The notes under the pieces: generated by a model
What the model was told of the DNA's origin: nothing
The model's database searches: none
Seen by the model: the letters and a program-made list of their open reading frames with translations, nothing else
Translations under genes and position numbers: made by a program
DNA from: Desulfuromonadaceae bacterium
GTDB taxonomy: Bacteria; Desulfobacterota; Desulfuromonadia; Desulfuromonadales; Desulfuromonadaceae
Assembly: GCA_027065245.1 (NCBI GenBank)
Contig: JAMOOS010000192.1
Span: forward strand, 1 to 41,493
Direction of reading: 5' to 3'
Length of the DNA: 41,493 nucleotides
Part shown: piece by piece, positions 7,854 through 16,318 of the stretch
Layout of the letters: every line of letters starts with the position of its first letter
Numbering within the stretch: position 1 is the first letter of the stretch

Positions 7854-9422
7854 ATGAGTCAGATACTGTTGTATGATACTACCCTGCGCGATGGGACACA
7901 GGCGGAGGATATTTCGTTTCTGGTGTCCGACAAGGTGCGCATTGCCCAGCGTCTGGACGAGTTGGGTATCCATTATATCGAAGGGGGTTGGCCGGGTTCC
8001 AATCCCAAGGATATCGCCTTTTTTGAGGAGATAAAAAATGTAACCCTGCACCAGGCGAAGATTGCCGCCTTTGGTTCCACCCGCCGCGCCCGGGTAACCC
8101 CGGAGCAGGACAACAATATCCAGACTCTGATCAAGGCTGATCCCGATACAGTAACTATTTTCGGTAAAACCTGGGATTTCCATGTGCGTGAGGCGCTGCG
8201 TATTTCGCTGGAGGAAAACCTGGAGCTGATCAACGACTCTCTCGCCTACCTCAAGCAGCATATCGGTGAGGTGATCTACGATGCCGAGCACTTTTTCGAC
8301 GGCTACAAGGCTAATCCCGATTACGCCATCAAAACCCTCAAGGCGGCCCAGGATGCCGGTGTCGACTGTATCGTTTTGTGCGACACCAACGGTGGCACCC
8401 TGCCCAACGAGTACCCGGAAATCATGGCGGCGGTCAAGGAGGCCGTCTCCACGCCTCTGGGGATTCACGCCCACAACGACGGCGAGTGTGCTGTGGCCAA
8501 CTCGCTGATGGCGGTGGCTCTGGGGGCGGTGCATGTTCAGGGTACGATAAACGGCTTCGGCGAGCGCTGTGGCAACGCTAATCTGTGCTCCATCATTCCG
8601 GCACTCAAATTGAAATTGGGTAAGGAGTGTGTCAGTGATGAGCAGATGAAGACTTTGCGCAGCGTATCGCGTTATGTCTACGAGCTGGCCAATCTTATTC
8701 CCAACAAGCATCAGCCTTATGTGGGTAACTCAGCCTTTGCTCACAAAGGCGGGGTGCACGTTTCCGCCATTCAGCGACATCCGGAAACCTACGAGCACAT
8801 GCGACCGGAAAAGGTCGGCAACACCACGCGGGTGCTGGTTTCCGATTTGTCCGGGCGCGCCAATATCCTTGCCAAGGCCGAGCAGTTCAACATCGACCTC
8901 GACAGCAAGGATCCGGTAACCCTGGAGATTCTGGAAAATATCAAGGAGATGGAGAACAAAGGCTACCAGTTTGAGGGCGCCGAAGCGTCGTTTGAGCTGC
9001 TGATGCGTAAGGCGCTGGGCAATCTGCGCCACTATTTTTCGGTGGTGGGTTTCCGAGTTATCGACACCAAGCAGAGCGAGAACGACAAGCCCATGTCCGA
9101 GGCCACTGTCAAAGTGAAGGTTGGCGGTCGCATTGAGCACACCGCCGCCGAAGGCGACGGGCCGGTAAACGCGCTGGATAACGCATTGCGCAAGGCACTG
9201 GAGCATTTTTATCCGCAACTGGCCGATATGCGCCTGCTCGACTACAAGGTGCGCGTGCTGCCCAGCGGCCAGGGTACCGCCTCGGTAACCCGGGTGCTCA
9301 TCGAATCCGGCGATGCCGATTCGCGCTGGGGTACCGTCGGTGTCAGTGACAACATCATCGACGCCTCCTACCATGCGTTGATCGATGCGTTGCAGTACAA
9401 ACTGGTGAAGGATGCCGGTTAG
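7854..9422 (+). CDS. cimA: (R)-citramalate synthase CimA
   Basis: Condenses pyruvate and acetyl-CoA to citramalate, giving a threonine-independent route to isoleucine. The 522-residue protein has the HMGL-like barrel starting LLYDTTLRDGTQAEDISF, with the metal/catalytic TLRDG. It continues with GGWPGSNPKD, the HAHNDGECAVANS metal site, and GTINGFGERCGNANLCSIIP. The C-terminal regulatory LeuA-dimer-type domain covers about residues 390-522. GWPGSNPKD and a total length above 500 match the long CimA branch known from Geobacter rather than 2-isopropylmalate synthase. Strong GGAGGA site before ATG 7854. Co-transcribed with lysC. Confidence 0.92.
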   Translation: MSQILLYDTTLRDGTQAEDISFLVSDKVRIAQRLDELGIHYIEGGWPGSNPKDIAFFEEIKNVTLHQAKIAAFGSTRRARVTPEQDNNIQTLIKADPDTVTIFGKTWDFHVREALRISLEENLELINDSLAYLKQHIGEVIYDAEHFFDGYKANPDYAIKTLKAAQDAGVDCIVLCDTNGGTLPNEYPEIMAAVKEAVSTPLGIHAHNDGECAVANSLMAVALGAVHVQGTINGFGERCGNANLCSIIPALKLKLGKECVSDEQMKTLRSVSRYVYELANLIPNKHQPYVGNSAFAHKGGVHVSAIQRHPETYEHMRPEKVGNTTRVLVSDLSGRANILAKAEQFNIDLDSKDPVTLEILENIKEMENKGYQFEGAEASFELLMRKALGNLRHYFSVVGFRVIDTKQSENDKPMSEATVKVKVGGRIEHTAAEGDGPVNALDNALRKALEHFYPQLADMRLLDYKVRVLPSGQGTASVTRVLIESGDADSRWGTVGVSDNIIDASYHALIDALQYKLVKDAG

Positions 9423-9463
9423 GGCGATGATGCCATTTTAGTGTAGCAGCTGCTTGCAATTTC

Positions 9464-9497
9464 AAAGGGAGAATCCGCGAACGGTTCTCCCTTTTTT
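9464..9497 (+). terminator. Rho-independent terminator after cimA
   Basis: AAAGGGAGAA at 9464-9473 pairs perfectly with TTCTCCCTTT at 9485-9494 around an 11-nt loop, and the run of T reaches 9497. It ends the lysC-cimA transcript 41 bp after the cimA stop. Confidence 0.88.
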
Positions 9498-9612
9498 GTC
9501 TGGCCGCTTGAATAAAGGTAAAGAAAATTTTAACTGCTGGTGTAACACGGGTGAATTTGCTACTATTGCCGTCGGTTTACTGTGATGTCTGTGCTTTATG
9601 TGAGGGTGCCTG

Positions 9613-10818
9613 ATGGCGGATGTTTTTATTGGCCGACAACCAATTTTTGATCGCAAGATGCGCGTGTACGCCTACGAGCTGCTCTATCGCCATGGCTATG
9701 TTAATCACGCCGAAATCACCGATATCAATGCGGCCAGCAGCGAGGTAGTGGTCGATTCCCTGGTGGAATTGGGGTTGCACCGTCTGGTTGGTGATTGCAA
9801 GGCATTTTGTAATTTTACCCGCGATTTTCTCCTTGCCGGGGCCAATATTCCCTTTAATACCAGTCAGCTGGTTGTGGAGGTTCTGGAAACGGTAACGCCG
9901 GAAGTGAAAGTTCTGGAGGCGATTCGCAGTCTGTCCAGCCGCGGGCATCTAATCGCTCTGGACGATTTTGTCTTTACTGATGATTTGCTGCCGCTGGTGG
10001 AGCTGGCCGATATTGTCAAGATCGATGTGCTGGCCTTGACTCGCGCCCAGGTGGCTATGCAGGTGCGCAAACTGCGCCGGGTGAAAAAACTGCAGTTGCT
10101 GGCGGAAAAGGTGGAGAATAACGACGACTACGCTTTTTGCAAGGCGTTGGGTTTTGACCTGTTTCAGGGTTATTTTTTCAGCAAACCGCAGGTGGTGTCG
10201 GGACGTAAAATTTCTCCCAGCCGAATGGCGGTTTTACGCCTGATGGCAGAATTGCAGCGACCCGATATCGACCTGGCCAAGCTGGAGGAGATTATCCAGA
10301 CCGATGTCAACCTCAGTGTCAAGCTGCTGCGTCAGATCAATTCCAGTTTTTACAGCCTGCTTTCCGAGGTAAAATCGATCCGTCAGGCGATAATTTATCT
10401 TGGCCTGCAGCATATCCGCAGTTGGGCATGTATTGTCGCCATGGGTGCGGTGAGTGAAAAACCGCAGGAAGTGATGGCCATGGCGCTGGCGCGCGCCAAG
10501 ATGTGTGAGATAATGTCCAGAAGTGACGATAATGAAGTGAAGGGGATCTACTTTACCGTAGGTTTGTTTTCGTTGCTGGACGGCATTCTTGATTCGCCCA
10601 TGGAGGAGATTCTTGCAAGTTTGCCACTTTCCGATGAAGTGAATGCCGCTTTGCTGGAACGCAAGGGGGAGTTGGGGCGTACTCTGATGTGCGTGGAGGC
10701 CTACGAGCTGGCCAACTGGGACGATGTGGTTGCCTGTGGTTTTGAACAGAATCTGGTACGCGATGCCTATTTGCAGGCCATTGAGTGGTCGTCGCAAGCA
10801 TTGGAAAGCCTGCTGTGA
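9613..10818 (+). CDS. EAL-HDOD domain signalling protein (YuxH type)
   Basis: Two-domain protein of 401 residues. The N-terminal EAL-like domain (about 1-200) starts FIGRQPIFDRKMRVYAYELLYR, and the C-terminal HDOD domain (about 200-400) contains FSLLDGILDSPMEEIL. EAL enzymes hydrolyse c-di-GMP. Here the usual acidic and basic positions can be matched: E22 in YELLYR, N in CNFTRDFL, E in VVEVLE, DD in IALDDF, K in VKID, E in AEKVE and Q in FQGYFFSKP. The DDFGTG loop is altered to DDFVFTDD. HDOD is a catalytically dead HD-like output fold. An extended -10 like TGCTACTAT lies at 9558-9566. Function is probably regulatory; substrate turnover is open. It overlaps ispE by four bases. Confidence 0.85.
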   Translation: MADVFIGRQPIFDRKMRVYAYELLYRHGYVNHAEITDINAASSEVVVDSLVELGLHRLVGDCKAFCNFTRDFLLAGANIPFNTSQLVVEVLETVTPEVKVLEAIRSLSSRGHLIALDDFVFTDDLLPLVELADIVKIDVLALTRAQVAMQVRKLRRVKKLQLLAEKVENNDDYAFCKALGFDLFQGYFFSKPQVVSGRKISPSRMAVLRLMAELQRPDIDLAKLEEIIQTDVNLSVKLLRQINSSFYSLLSEVKSIRQAIIYLGLQHIRSWACIVAMGAVSEKPQEVMAMALARAKMCEIMSRSDDNEVKGIYFTVGLFSLLDGILDSPMEEILASLPLSDEVNAALLERKGELGRTLMCVEAYELANWDDVVACGFEQNLVRDAYLQAIEWSSQALESLL

Positions 10819-11666
10819 TAGCGCAGCGTGTATTTGCTCCGGCCAAGGTTAATTTGTGTCTGCATGTATTGGCGCGGCGCGGCGATGGTTATCATCGGGT
10901 GCAGATGCTGATGCAGCAGGTGGCTCTGTATGACGAAATTGACATTGCGGTAACTGACAGCGGTCGCGTTGATCTGATGTGTAGTTGTGCCGAGGCCGGG
11001 GCTGGTGCTGACAACCTCGTTGCCCGCGCTGCCCAAGTTGTGCTGAATCGAGATAGCGCAGGCCGCGGCCTGGCCATCACTCTTAACAAGAATATCCCCG
11101 TCGCTGCCGGCCTGGGCGGTGGCTCTTCTGATGCCGCTGTGACGTTGCAGGCGGTTAACAACTTGCTGCAGTTGGGCCTGGAGTATGAAGATTTGCATGC
11201 CGAGGCGGTGCGCCTGGGAGCAGATGTGCCGTTTTTTCTCCAGCGCTGCGCGGCGTGGGCGTGTGGTATCGGTGAGAAACTCAGCCCGGTGGTTATCAGG
11301 CCTGAATTTTACCTGTTGCTGGTTAATCCAGGTCAGGCCGTGTCTACCGCCGCAGTGTACGGGGCATTGCAGCCGTCCATGTATTCTGAGCGTGTCGAGT
11401 TGCCAGGGTGTATTGATAGCCGTGATATGTTGCTGGAGTTGTTGCATAACGATCTCGAAGCTCCCGCATTGGCGCTATGTCCGGTTATCGCCGATATAAA
11501 AAACCTGCTGCGTAGTTCTGGTGCCGATGGTGTGCTGATGTCGGGCAGTGGTGCCACAGTGTTCGGGCTGTTTTTTTCACGCAGTGCTGCGCAAAATGCT
11601 CTGACAACGATAAGCGAAAGTGGTGTTCACTGGGTGCGATTGGTGAAGCCGCTGCGGGGCAGTTAA
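10815..11666 (+). CDS. ispE: 4-diphosphocytidyl-2-C-methyl-D-erythritol kinase IspE
   Basis: GHMP-family kinase of the non-mevalonate isoprenoid pathway. The 283-residue protein begins near APAKVNLCLHVLARRGDGYH (catalytic K and the conserved GYH). It has the ATP loop PVAAGLGGGSSDAAVTLQ at about 95-112 and the C-terminal MSGSGATVFGLF. I chose GTG 10815, which overlaps the previous stop as GTGA, has GGAAAG 6 nt upstream and gives MIAQRVFAPAKVNL. The earlier in-frame GTG at 10785 would add ten residues lying inside the HDOD gene. ispE next to prs is a frequent bacterial pairing, here with tRNA-Gln between them. Confidence 0.94.
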   Translation: MIAQRVFAPAKVNLCLHVLARRGDGYHRVQMLMQQVALYDEIDIAVTDSGRVDLMCSCAEAGAGADNLVARAAQVVLNRDSAGRGLAITLNKNIPVAAGLGGGSSDAAVTLQAVNNLLQLGLEYEDLHAEAVRLGADVPFFLQRCAAWACGIGEKLSPVVIRPEFYLLLVNPGQAVSTAAVYGALQPSMYSERVELPGCIDSRDMLLELLHNDLEAPALALCPVIADIKNLLRSSGADGVLMSGSGATVFGLFFSRSAAQNALTTISESGVHWVRLVKPLRGS

Positions 11667-11703
11667 AATTGATGCGAAAACCGGGACGCGGCAAATTTTT
11701 TTA

Positions 11704-11732
11704 TTTACACGTACAGGCGATTGTTGTATAAC
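11704..11732 (+). promoter_or_regulatory. Sigma-70 promoter for tRNA-Gln
   Basis: TTTACA at 11704-11709 and TATAAC at 11727-11732 are separated by exactly 17 bp. Both hexamers differ from consensus by one base. Transcription would start near 11739, about 80 nt before the mature tRNA. Confidence 0.75.
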
Positions 11733-11820
11733 CCCTGCACGAAACGGATGACTGTCGCCGTTATGGTACATTCCGGCAGGAAAACCTGAGAACGGTTCAG
11801 GTGATTCGTAAGTTCTACGA

Positions 11821-11895
11821 TGGGGCGTCGCCAAGCGGTAAGGCACCGGATTTTGATTCCGGCATTCCCAGGTTCGATCCCTGGCGCCCCAGCCA
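11821..11895 (+). tRNA. tRNA-Gln (anticodon TTG)
   Basis: Full cloverleaf: acceptor arm TGGGGCG (11821-11827) pairs with CGCCCCA (11885-11891). The anticodon stem CCGGA/TCCGG encloses the loop TTTTGAT with TTG at 11853-11855. The T arm CCAGG/CCTGG carries TTCGATC. Discriminator G plus CCA are encoded at 11892-11895. The U1-A72 acceptor pair is typical of glutamine tRNA. Confidence 0.97.
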
Positions 11896-11906
11896 CTTTA
11901 TCTCAT

Positions 11907-11964
11907 AAACCTCTTGCGATGGCAGTTTGATCGGGAATCGGTCATGCGTTGAGAGGTTTTTTTT
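11907..11964 (+). terminator. Terminator after tRNA-Gln
   Basis: AAACCTCT at 11907-11914 pairs with AGAGGTTT at 11952-11959, followed by an eight-T run to 11964. The spacer between the arms is long (37 nt). It separates the tRNA from prs, whose own promoter I could not identify. Confidence 0.65.
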
Positions 11965-11989
11965 GTTTGTGCCCTAGTCAGGATACGTT

Positions 11990-12928
11990 GTGAATAAAAT
12001 CAAACTCTTTGCTGGCAATGCCAACCCGTTGCTGGCGCGGCAGATTTGTGAACATCTCGCCGTGCCGCTGGGCAGTGCCAAAGTCAAAACCTTCTCCGAC
12101 GGTGAAATAATGGTAGAGGTGGGAGAGAACGTACGCGGCTGTGATGTGTATGTTATCCAGTCTACCAGTGCGCCCACCAACAACAATCTGATGGAATTGC
12201 TGATAATGGTTGATGCCCTTAAACGGGCCTCGGCGCACAGCATAACAGCGGTAATGCCGTATTTCGGTTATGCTCGTCAGGATCGCAAGGTGGCACCGCG
12301 CACGCCGATTACCAGTAAGCTGGTGGCAGATCTTATCGCTGTATCAGGTGTTGATCGCCTTCTCACCATGGATTTGCACGCCGGTCAGATTCAGGGATTT
12401 TTCGATATTCCTGTCGATCACCTCTATGCGGCGCCGGTGCTGCTCGAAGATATCCAGAAGCAATTTGACAAGCGGATAGTGATCGTTTCCCCTGACGCTG
12501 GCGGCACTGAACGGGCGCGGGCGTTTGCCAAGCGTCTTGATGCCGGGCTGGCCATTATCGACAAGCGGCGCAGCGGTCCCAACGTATCTGAGGTGATGCA
12601 CATTATCGGCGATGTGAAGGATCAGCTGTGTGTGATCGTCGACGATATGATCGATACCGCCGGTACCCTGTGTCATGCTGCCACTGCATTGCAGGATGAG
12701 GGCGCCAGTGCGGTGTTTGCTTACGCTACTCATGCCGTGCTGTCTGGCGCAGCGCTGGAGCGGATTGATAACAGCTGCCTGGATGAAGTGGTGGTCTCCG
12801 ATACCATTGTTTGTTCGCACAAAGCCGAACAATGTGGAAAATTGCGGATTCTGCCGGTGGCCGGCCTGCTGGCGGAGGCTATCAAGCGGATTCATGCCAA
12901 CGAATCGGTAAGCTCACTGTTTGTATGA
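11990..12928 (+). CDS. prs: Ribose-phosphate pyrophosphokinase Prs
   Basis: Makes PRPP from ribose-5-phosphate and ATP for nucleotide, histidine and tryptophan synthesis. The 312-residue length is standard. Visible are KLFAGNANPLLARQI, the ATP-binding FGYARQDRK, the DLHAGQIQGFFDIPVDHLYA signature (about 128-147), VSPDAGGTERARAFAKRL, and the PRPP loop CVIVDDMIDTAGTL (about 213-226). Start GTG 11990 has AGGA six bases upstream. It is followed by rplY and pth, a common bacterial order. Confidence 0.96.
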   Translation: MNKIKLFAGNANPLLARQICEHLAVPLGSAKVKTFSDGEIMVEVGENVRGCDVYVIQSTSAPTNNNLMELLIMVDALKRASAHSITAVMPYFGYARQDRKVAPRTPITSKLVADLIAVSGVDRLLTMDLHAGQIQGFFDIPVDHLYAAPVLLEDIQKQFDKRIVIVSPDAGGTERARAFAKRLDAGLAIIDKRRSGPNVSEVMHIIGDVKDQLCVIVDDMIDTAGTLCHAATALQDEGASAVFAYATHAVLSGAALERIDNSCLDEVVVSDTIVCSHKAEQCGKLRILPVAGLLAEAIKRIHANESVSSLFV

Positions 12929-12991
12929 TAAAAAACCAAGTAGGCGGTATCAGGTGGTATCGTCGTTGCTTTATCTGGAGGTAATAAAACC

Positions 12992-13615
12992 ATGGCACAA
13001 GCTGAATTGAATGTAGCCCTGCGCAAGCGGGTTGGTAAAGGTGGCGCCCGCAGCGCGCGGCGTGCCGGGCTGGTTCCCGGAGTGGTATACGGTCCCAAGA
13101 TTGAGTCCTGCGCGGTTAGCGTTGAACCTAAGGCGCTTAAGGATGCCATTGCCGGTGAAGCTGGCTGGAACACCATGCTTACCCTGGTTGGTGACGGCCC
13201 GTTCAACGGCGTGCTGGCGGTGGTGAAAGATATGCAGGTAGATGCCATCACGCGTGTGCCTACCCACGTTGATTTCCATGCCATCAATGCCGACGAAGCG
13301 GCATCGTTCATGGTGCCGGTAAACCCGGTGGGGAAATCGAAGGGCGAGAAGGAAGGTGGCAACCTGCAGGTGATCCGCAAAGAGCTGGAAGTTGTCTGCC
13401 TGCCCAATGCTGTTCCCGCTGCCATTGATATTAATGTTGAAGAACTTGCCATCGGCGATGTTGTTCACGTTGCAGATATCGAAGCGCCTGCCGGGGTTGA
13501 AATCCCCCATGATGTAAACTTCACTGTAATCACAGTTGTTGGCTTCAAGGCCAGTGAGGATGAGGAAGGTGAAGAAAGTGAAGACGTTGCAGAGGAAACT
13601 GTAGAGGAAGAGTAG
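12992..13615 (+). CDS. rplY: 50S ribosomal protein bL25, long Ctc/TL5 form
   Basis: Binds 5S rRNA. The 207-residue length marks the two-domain general-stress (Ctc/TL5) form. The N-terminal 5S-binding domain (about 1-95) starts NVALRKRVGKGGARSARRAG and contains VPGVVYG. A beta domain follows (about 96-185), then a strongly acidic tail from about residue 185 (EDEEGEESED and so on). An excellent GGAGGTAA site precedes ATG 12992. pth starts 4 bp after its stop. Confidence 0.95.
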   Translation: MAQAELNVALRKRVGKGGARSARRAGLVPGVVYGPKIESCAVSVEPKALKDAIAGEAGWNTMLTLVGDGPFNGVLAVVKDMQVDAITRVPTHVDFHAINADEAASFMVPVNPVGKSKGEKEGGNLQVIRKELEVVCLPNAVPAAIDINVEELAIGDVVHVADIEAPAGVEIPHDVNFTVITVVGFKASEDEEGEESEDVAEETVEEE

Positions 13616-13619
13616 AACG

Positions 13620-14201
13620 GTGCGCCTGATTGCTGGTCTCGGTAATCCCGGCGAGCGCTATGCCTTTACCCGTCACAATATCGGGTTCATGGCGGTGGAT
13701 GCTCTGGCGCGGCGCTGCGGCGTTGCCGTCAGCAAAAAAGGGCATCAGGCGCTATACGGTATGGGGCGTTGCGCTGGTGAGCAGGTGATGCTGCTGTGTC
13801 CGCAGACTTTTATGAACCTCAGCGGTGCCAGTGTGGCATCGGCGTACAAATCCCTCGGTATAGCGCCGGGGGATTTGATCGTGATACACGATGAAATAGA
13901 TCTTCCCTATGGTGAAGTGCGTATCAAGTCCGGTGGCGGTCACGGCGGCCATAACGGTTTGCGCCATATTCATCAGGTATTGGGGGATGACGGGTATGTT
14001 CGGGTGCGTATCGGTGTCGGTCGTCCCACAGGTGGCGATGTAGCTGATTATGTTCTCAGGCGGTTTGGTGCCAGTGAAAAAAAGGATTTGGCTAAGGTGC
14101 TCGATTATGTTGCCGACATGGTTGAGGTGCTGTTGACCGATGGGGTGCAGCAGGCCATGTGTGCATGTAACGGGCGCAATATTTTACATTCATCGGATTG
14201 A
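13620..14201 (+). CDS. pth: Peptidyl-tRNA hydrolase Pth
   Basis: Releases tRNA from prematurely dropped peptidyl-tRNA. The 193-residue protein shows LIAGLGNPGERYAFTRHNIGF with catalytic H19, then PQTFMNLSGASV, and the substrate-gating stretch IVIHDEIDLPYGEVRIKSGGGHGGHNGLR. Start GTG 13620 is 4 bp after rplY with no separate strong Shine-Dalgarno, suggesting coupled translation. Confidence 0.96.
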   Translation: MRLIAGLGNPGERYAFTRHNIGFMAVDALARRCGVAVSKKGHQALYGMGRCAGEQVMLLCPQTFMNLSGASVASAYKSLGIAPGDLIVIHDEIDLPYGEVRIKSGGGHGGHNGLRHIHQVLGDDGYVRVRIGVGRPTGGDVADYVLRRFGASEKKDLAKVLDYVADMVEVLLTDGVQQAMCACNGRNILHSSD

Positions 14202-14222
14202 ACAACAGGAGGAACGTAGACG

Positions 14223-16232
14223 ATGGCATATTTTGCCGTAATTCTCGGGATAGTCGGTTTTGCTGCCGCTATCATGCTGTACAAAAAGGTTAAGGAACAG
14301 CCGGTAGGTAACGAATTGATGGCTGAAATTGCTGATGCCATTCACAACGGTGCCATGGCGTTTTTGCGCCGCGAGTATCAGGTGTTGGCGATCTTTGTCG
14401 GCGTGGTGTTTGTGTTGATTATGACGGGGATGGGGATTCAGACCGCCCTGGCATTTCTCGGCGGTGCTGCCTGCTCCATGACCTGCGGTTTTATCGGTAT
14501 GCAGGCGGCGACTCACGCCAACGTGCGTACTACTGAGGCCGCGCGCCTCAAAGGTCAGGCCAGCGCGCTGGAAGTTTCCTACAACGGCGGTGCCGTTATG
14601 GGGCTGTCGGTTGCTTCCCTCGGTCTGGTCGGTGTTGGTATTGCTTATATCTTCTTTGGCGGCGATCATGAAACTGCCCGCTACATCAACGGCTTTGCCA
14701 TGGGTGCATCTTCCATCGCTCTGTTTGCCCGTGTCGGCGGCGGCATTTACACCAAGGCCGCTGATGTCGGTGCCGACCTGGTCGGTAAGGTTGAAGCCGG
14801 TATTCCTGAGGATGATCCGCGTAACCCCGGCGTAATTGCCGACAATGTTGGCGACTGTGTTGGCGATACCGCCGGAATGGGTGCTGATATCTTTGAATCC
14901 TATGTCGGTTCCATTATTGCTACCATAGCTATTGCCGCTGCGGCCTCTCCAGAGCTGTTGGCCAAACTTGGTTCTGGTGAAGGAGTGCAGGCTGCTGCCA
15001 TGGCGCTGCCGCTGCTTCTGGCTACTTTTGGACTGGTGTTCTCCGCTGCCGGTATCTACTCCATGAAGCGTTTTCAGGATAAGGATCCCGCTTCAGCTCT
15101 GCGTCTGACCACCTTTGTCGCCGCTGGCGGCTTTCTGGTGGCATCCATGTTCATTGTTCTGATTATGGGGCTGAAATTCGGCATCTTTCTGGCGCTGGTA
15201 GGCGGTACCTTTGCTGGTATCGCCATCGGTCTGGTTACTGAATATTACACTGCGGCGGCGCCGGTACAACGGATCGCCCAAGCGAGTAAAACCGGCCCGG
15301 CCACCAATATCATCAGCGGTCTCGCTGTCGGCCTGGAAAGTACCGCTGCGCCGATTCTGATTATCTGCGTCGGTATTCTGGTAGCTAACTACTTTGCCGG
15401 TCTGTACGGTATCGGCATTGCTGCTGTGGGTATGCTGGCCACTGTTGGTGTTACCATGACCGTTGACGCTTATGGTCCCATTGCCGACAACGCTGGCGGT
15501 ATCTCCGAAATGGCCGGTCTCGGTCCCGAAGTGCGGGAGATTACCGACGGCCTGGACGCCATCGGTAACACCACTGCTGCCGTCGGTAAAGGTTTTGCCA
15601 TCGGCAGTGCCGCTCTTACCGCCCTGGCGCTGTTCTCTGCTTACGCTACCACCGTTGGCCTGAAAGCCATCGACCTCGTTGAGCCGCGTGTTGTTGTAGG
15701 TTTATTCATTGGCGGTGTGTTGCCGTTCTTTATCGGTGCTCTCACCATGACCAGCGTCGGCAAAGCTGCCGGTGAAATGGTTGATGAGATTCGTCGTCAG
15801 TTCCGCGAAATTCCCGGCCTGCTTGAAGGTAAGGAAGGAGTCAAGCCGGAGCCGGAGAAGTGCATCGACATTGCCGCCAAATCGGCCCTTAAAGAGATGC
15901 TGCTGCCCGGTATTGTCGCTGTTGTGGCACCGGTGCTTGTTGGCTTTGTCCTCGGCAAAGAGTCTCTGGGCGGCATGCTCGCCGGTGCCACCCTCACCGG
16001 CGTACTGCTGGCGTTGATGATGTCCAACGGCGGCGGTGCCTGGGACAATGCTAAAAAATTCATCGAGACCGGCAAGGTTGAAGGTGAGAAGAAGGGTACC
16101 GAAGCTCACAGTGCCGCTGTTATCGGCGATACTGTAGGCGACCCGTTCAAGGATACCTCCGGCCCGGCCATGAACATCCTCATCAAACTGATGAGTGTTG
16201 TATCTCTGGTAATTGCGCCGCTGTTGGTCTAA
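14223..16232 (+). CDS. hppA: Membrane ion-translocating inorganic pyrophosphatase, potassium-dependent type
   Basis: Couples pyrophosphate hydrolysis to H+ or Na+ export across the inner membrane. The 669-residue, highly hydrophobic protein fits the 15-17-helix family. The catalytic loop includes DVGADLVGKVEAGIPEDDPR and NVGDCVGDTAGMGADIFESY. Further active-site loops are TVDAYGPIADNAGG and, near the C-terminus, GDTVGDPFKDTSGP. At about residue 448 it reads GNTTAAVGKG. Alanine after GNTT marks the potassium-dependent branch, whereas lysine marks the potassium-independent one. Which ion is pumped cannot be read with certainty. A very strong AGGAGGAA site precedes ATG 14223. Confidence 0.96.
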   Translation: MAYFAVILGIVGFAAAIMLYKKVKEQPVGNELMAEIADAIHNGAMAFLRREYQVLAIFVGVVFVLIMTGMGIQTALAFLGGAACSMTCGFIGMQAATHANVRTTEAARLKGQASALEVSYNGGAVMGLSVASLGLVGVGIAYIFFGGDHETARYINGFAMGASSIALFARVGGGIYTKAADVGADLVGKVEAGIPEDDPRNPGVIADNVGDCVGDTAGMGADIFESYVGSIIATIAIAAAASPELLAKLGSGEGVQAAAMALPLLLATFGLVFSAAGIYSMKRFQDKDPASALRLTTFVAAGGFLVASMFIVLIMGLKFGIFLALVGGTFAGIAIGLVTEYYTAAAPVQRIAQASKTGPATNIISGLAVGLESTAAPILIICVGILVANYFAGLYGIGIAAVGMLATVGVTMTVDAYGPIADNAGGISEMAGLGPEVREITDGLDAIGNTTAAVGKGFAIGSAALTALALFSAYATTVGLKAIDLVEPRVVVGLFIGGVLPFFIGALTMTSVGKAAGEMVDEIRRQFREIPGLLEGKEGVKPEPEKCIDIAAKSALKEMLLPGIVAVVAPVLVGFVLGKESLGGMLAGATLTGVLLALMMSNGGGAWDNAKKFIETGKVEGEKKGTEAHSAAVIGDTVGDPFKDTSGPAMNILIKLMSVVSLVIAPLLV

Positions 16233-16265
16233 ACCCGGCAGATGCCGGATATCTGTTGCTGAACG

Positions 16266-16296
16266 CGATAGCCGGGACTGTGAGTCCCGGCTATCG
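16266..16296. other. Perfect 14-bp hairpin between hppA and ychF
   Basis: CGATAGCCGGGACT (16266-16279) is exactly complementary to 16283-16296 around a 3-nt loop. A smaller hairpin CCGGC/GCCGG precedes it at 16235-16248. No T tract follows, so a simple intrinsic terminator is doubtful. It ends 22 bp before the ychF start and could act as an mRNA stabiliser, a processing site or an atypical terminator. Confidence 0.6.
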
Positions 16297-16318
16297 TCGT
16301 ATGGAGAAAGTGACGTTT

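Noticed and set aside
7698..8711. 337-codon minus-strand frame opposite lysC/cimA
   Set aside because: Shadow of cimA caused by codon bias; composition is not protein-like.
10785..10814. Upstream GTG start for ispE
   Set aside because: It adds ten non-conserved residues inside the preceding gene; GTG 10815 has a ribosome site and a four-base overlap.
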